Below are positions 5,340-6,975 of a stretch of 6,975 nucleotides of DNA, piece after piece. The notes under the pieces are model-generated. The model was not told where the DNA came from. It searched no databases and worked only from the letters and a program-made list of their open reading frames with translations. How positions within the stretch are numbered: the first letter of the stretch is position 1; the number at the start of each line of letters is the position of its first letter. The stretch is from Acidimicrobiaceae bacterium. Its GTDB lineage: Bacteria; Actinomycetota; Acidimicrobiia; Acidimicrobiales; Palsa-688. Position numbers and translations under genes: made by a program. The stretch covers positions 1 to 6,975 of the forward strand of contig DAHWQF010000173.1 of NCBI GenBank assembly GCA_027334785.1, read 5' to 3'.

Positions 5340-6332
5340 TTGAGCAACAAAGGTAAAGGAATTGTCGCCGTCGCCGGCACTTTGGTGTTCGGCCTGGGGA
5401 CGGGAACGATGCCCGCAACTGCCGCAACCTCGAAGAGCCCTGTGGCAGCGACGGCCCGCGAGGCAGCCAGCAAACTGACGGTCGGGCTCGCCAGTGAAGG
5501 CCTAAACGCGCCTTTCCCCGTCGGGATCGCGAACGGCGTCAGGAAGATGGGCGCAGCTGACCACGTGAAGGTCGTGGTACTGGATGGCAAGTTGACGGTG
5601 ACGACACAGGAAGCGGACGTGCAGGACCTGATCGCCGAGCACGTCTCGGGCATAATCATCGACGTCATCGACCCAGGCCCGACGATCAAGATGATCAAGG
5701 AAGCCAACGCTGCCAAGATCCCGGTCATGCTCGTCCATGGGTACGCCGGGAAGGGGCCGAAGCCGGTCTACCCAGGCGTGGCGTACGAAATCGACGAAAA
5801 CGAGGTTCACGCCGGGGTTCTAGCTGGCCAGATGGCGCTCAAGGCAGATCCGAAGGGCGGCCAGGTCGCCATCATCACCGGTACGCCGGGCTATGTAGCC
5901 GTGGGTGAGCGGGAGGCAGGTTTCAAGTCCGTACTGCCGAAGAGCTTTAAGGTCGTATCGGTCCAGCCCGGTGACTGGACTTCGCCAGGCGGCTACTCGG
6001 CGTGCTCGGCAATCTTCGAGGCGCACCCCAAGCTCGCTCTCGTTTACACGGAATCCGACGATATGGCCCTTGGGTGCGTGAAGGCCGAAGCAACGAGCTC
6101 TGTGAAGCCAGCAATCGTATCGATCGGCGGGGAGTCCGCGGTGAAGGCCGACATATCAGCCGGCAAGGTCTACGGTACGGTGTGCTACGAGCCCATGACA
6201 GAGGGCGAGACCGTCATGAAGGCTATGGTCGCACAGCTGACAGGGAAGGCCCACTACAACCGGGCTTTGAATTTCTATGCCACGCCGATTGTCACGAAGG
6301 CAGACCTTAACAAGTGCGGGTGGCAGTGGTAG
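5340..6332 (+). CDS. Periplasmic sugar-binding protein of a CUT2 ABC transporter (Peripla_BP_4)
   Basis: A 330-residue protein from TTG 5340. The N-terminus M-S-N-K-G-K-G is basic, followed by a hydrophobic core (8-24) and the A-T-A cleavage motif around residues 26-28, so a Sec signal peptide; no lipobox cysteine is seen. The mature part begins KLTVGLASEGLNAPFPVGIANGVRK (45-69), the usual first strand and helix of ribose-type binding proteins, then VVVLDG (78-83), a QDLIAEHVSGIIID segment (95-108), NAAKIPVMLV (123-132), GGQVAIITG (173-181) and ALVYTESDDMALGCVKA (233-249). It ends with TPIVTKADLNKCGW. Length is typical. Four cysteines (222, 246, 282, 326) fall in the exported part and might form disulfides. 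The downstream ATPase gene overlaps its end, so it heads a transporter operon. Ligand not determinable; related proteins bind pentoses, hexoses or autoinducer-2. Confidence 0.9.
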   Translation: MSNKGKGIVAVAGTLVFGLGTGTMPATAATSKSPVAATAREAASKLTVGLASEGLNAPFPVGIANGVRKMGAADHVKVVVLDGKLTVTTQEADVQDLIAEHVSGIIIDVIDPGPTIKMIKEANAAKIPVMLVHGYAGKGPKPVYPGVAYEIDENEVHAGVLAGQMALKADPKGGQVAIITGTPGYVAVGEREAGFKSVLPKSFKVVSVQPGDWTSPGGYSACSAIFEAHPKLALVYTESDDMALGCVKAEATSSVKPAIVSIGGESAVKADISAGKVYGTVCYEPMTEGETVMKAMVAQLTGKAHYNRALNFYATPIVTKADLNKCGWQW

Positions 6333-6975
6333 CTAGGTCTTTCGCGACAGCTCCGGCAGAGGGTGCCGGGACGGGGCCAAATCCTGGGCCGGTCCTTGTG
6401 CTGGAGGACGTCGTGAAGGTTTTCCCCAACGGGACCGTGGCCGTCCGCGGCGTGAGCATGTCGCTTTACGCGGGCGCCGTCCACGGCCTCGTTGGCGCGA
6501 ACGGCGCTGGGAAATCGACTCTGATCAAGATAATAAGTGGCGCCGTGGGGCCGTCGTCCGGGAGGATGATATGGAGAGGACGGGAAGTCCGCTGGTCCAG
6601 CCCTGTGGAGCCGCTCAGGTCTGGGATCGCCACCGTCCACCAGCACACGCCCCTCGTGCCCACTATGTCCGTCTTGGAGAACGTCTTCTTGGGGGCCAGG
6701 CAGCGTTGGCGATGGAGCGTCTCGGAGAGGCTCGAACAGTTCAAGAAGCTGCTCCTCGAGGTCGACTACGAGATCGACCCCGAGCGGCGGGTGGGTGATC
6801 TCTCAGTCGGGGAGCGCCAGATGGTGGCGCTCCTGAAGGCGCTCAGCGAGCAGCCGTCCTTGCTCGTCCTCGACGAGCCCACGGCTTCGCTCGCCCACGA
6901 GGAGCGAAGGATCGTGTTTCGCGCGGTCCAGGGGCTCGCGCATAGGTCCGGGAAGTCGGTGCTTTACGTCTCGCA
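6326..6975 (+). CDS. Sugar ABC transporter ATP-binding protein, RbsA-like (partial, 3' end outside window)
   Basis: An open frame with no stop from the TAA at 6308-6310 to the window edge. Start candidates are GTG 6314, 6320 and 6326; I take 6326, which overlaps the binding-protein stop by 7 bases, but no good ribosome site settles it and GTG 6398 is also possible. Counting from 6326: PVLVLEDVVKVFPNGTVAVRG (22-42), Walker A GANGAGKST (57-65), Q-loop VHQH (104-107) followed by PLVPTMSVLENVFLG, signature LSVGERQMVALLKAL (159-173), Walker B LLVLDEP (179-185) with D-loop TASL. The window ends in LYVS, just before the switch histidine. LSVG plus VLENVFLG is typical of the first domain of double-domain sugar ATPases (about 500 residues), so about 280 residues are probably beyond the edge. 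Next to the binding protein it forms the second transporter of the window. Confidence 0.9.
   Translation, partial: MVARSFATAPAEGAGTGPNPGPVLVLEDVVKVFPNGTVAVRGVSMSLYAGAVHGLVGANGAGKSTLIKIISGAVGPSSGRMIWRGREVRWSSPVEPLRSGIATVHQHTPLVPTMSVLENVFLGARQRWRWSVSERLEQFKKLLLEVDYEIDPERRVGDLSVGERQMVALLKALSEQPSLLVLDEPTASLAHEERRIVFRAVQGLAHRSGKSVLYVS

Noticed and set aside
5323..5343. Six-codon ATG mini-frame (M-R-G-E-V-H) whose stop overlaps the TTG start
   Set aside because: It has no ribosome site of its own and contains the Shine-Dalgarno of the binding protein; probably chance.
1..6975. CRISPR arrays, tRNA or rRNA genes
   Set aside because: No regularly spaced repeats and no recognisable tRNA or rRNA sequence were seen by eye on either strand.

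Overview
The window is GC-rich (by eye a little above 60%), uses GTG and TTG starts freely and has many weak or absent Shine-Dalgarno sequences. Together with the gene families present this suggests a high-GC, actinomycete-like bacterium. That placement is an inference, as no rRNA or marker gene is present. All genes lie on the plus strand except one minus-strand transposase remnant.

Left part (1-3802): a compact plus-strand operon for uptake and breakdown of a sugar or sugar acid. It holds the last codons of one ABC sugar permease, a complete second RbsC-like permease overlapping it by ATGA, an amidohydrolase of the lactonase type (Amidohydro_2), a mandelate-racemase-type enolase-superfamily enzyme with a full catalytic residue set, and a phosphotransferase (APH-like kinase). 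The kinase is broken: it runs about 195 codons and stops matching its family before the catalytic HGD region. A 7-bp-stem inverted repeat sits between the transport half and the catabolic half.

Middle (about 3717-5072): a remnant of an IS1634-family insertion sequence, transposase on the minus strand, GTG start at 4988. It keeps the first two catalytic Asp regions but ends at about residue 424, before the C-terminal Y-R-E-K region. Its broken 3' end meets the broken kinase within a few bases. Both genes lack their C-termini and one IS end is missing, so the junction looks like a deletion or rearrangement and not a simple insertion.

Right part (4989-6975): a 351-base regulatory region, then a periplasmic sugar-binding protein (TTG start, Sec signal) and the first 216 codons of a CUT2-type sugar ABC ATPase running off the end. 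The regulatory region carries a plausible sigma70-like promoter whose predicted start falls on a 16-bp perfect palindrome directly followed by a 12-bp perfect palindrome, a good candidate repressor operator.

Taken together, the window shows two pieces of CUT2 (ribose-type) sugar ABC transport on either side of an IS scar, with a putative lactone hydrolase and acid-sugar dehydratase between them. This resembles the non-phosphorylative route dehydrogenase - lactonase - dehydratase. The dehydrogenase and aldolase are not in the window and the substrate cannot be named. I do not see a wholly new system. The most informative items are the tandem palindromes, the double-truncation junction and the uncharacterised lactonase/dehydratase/kinase set.
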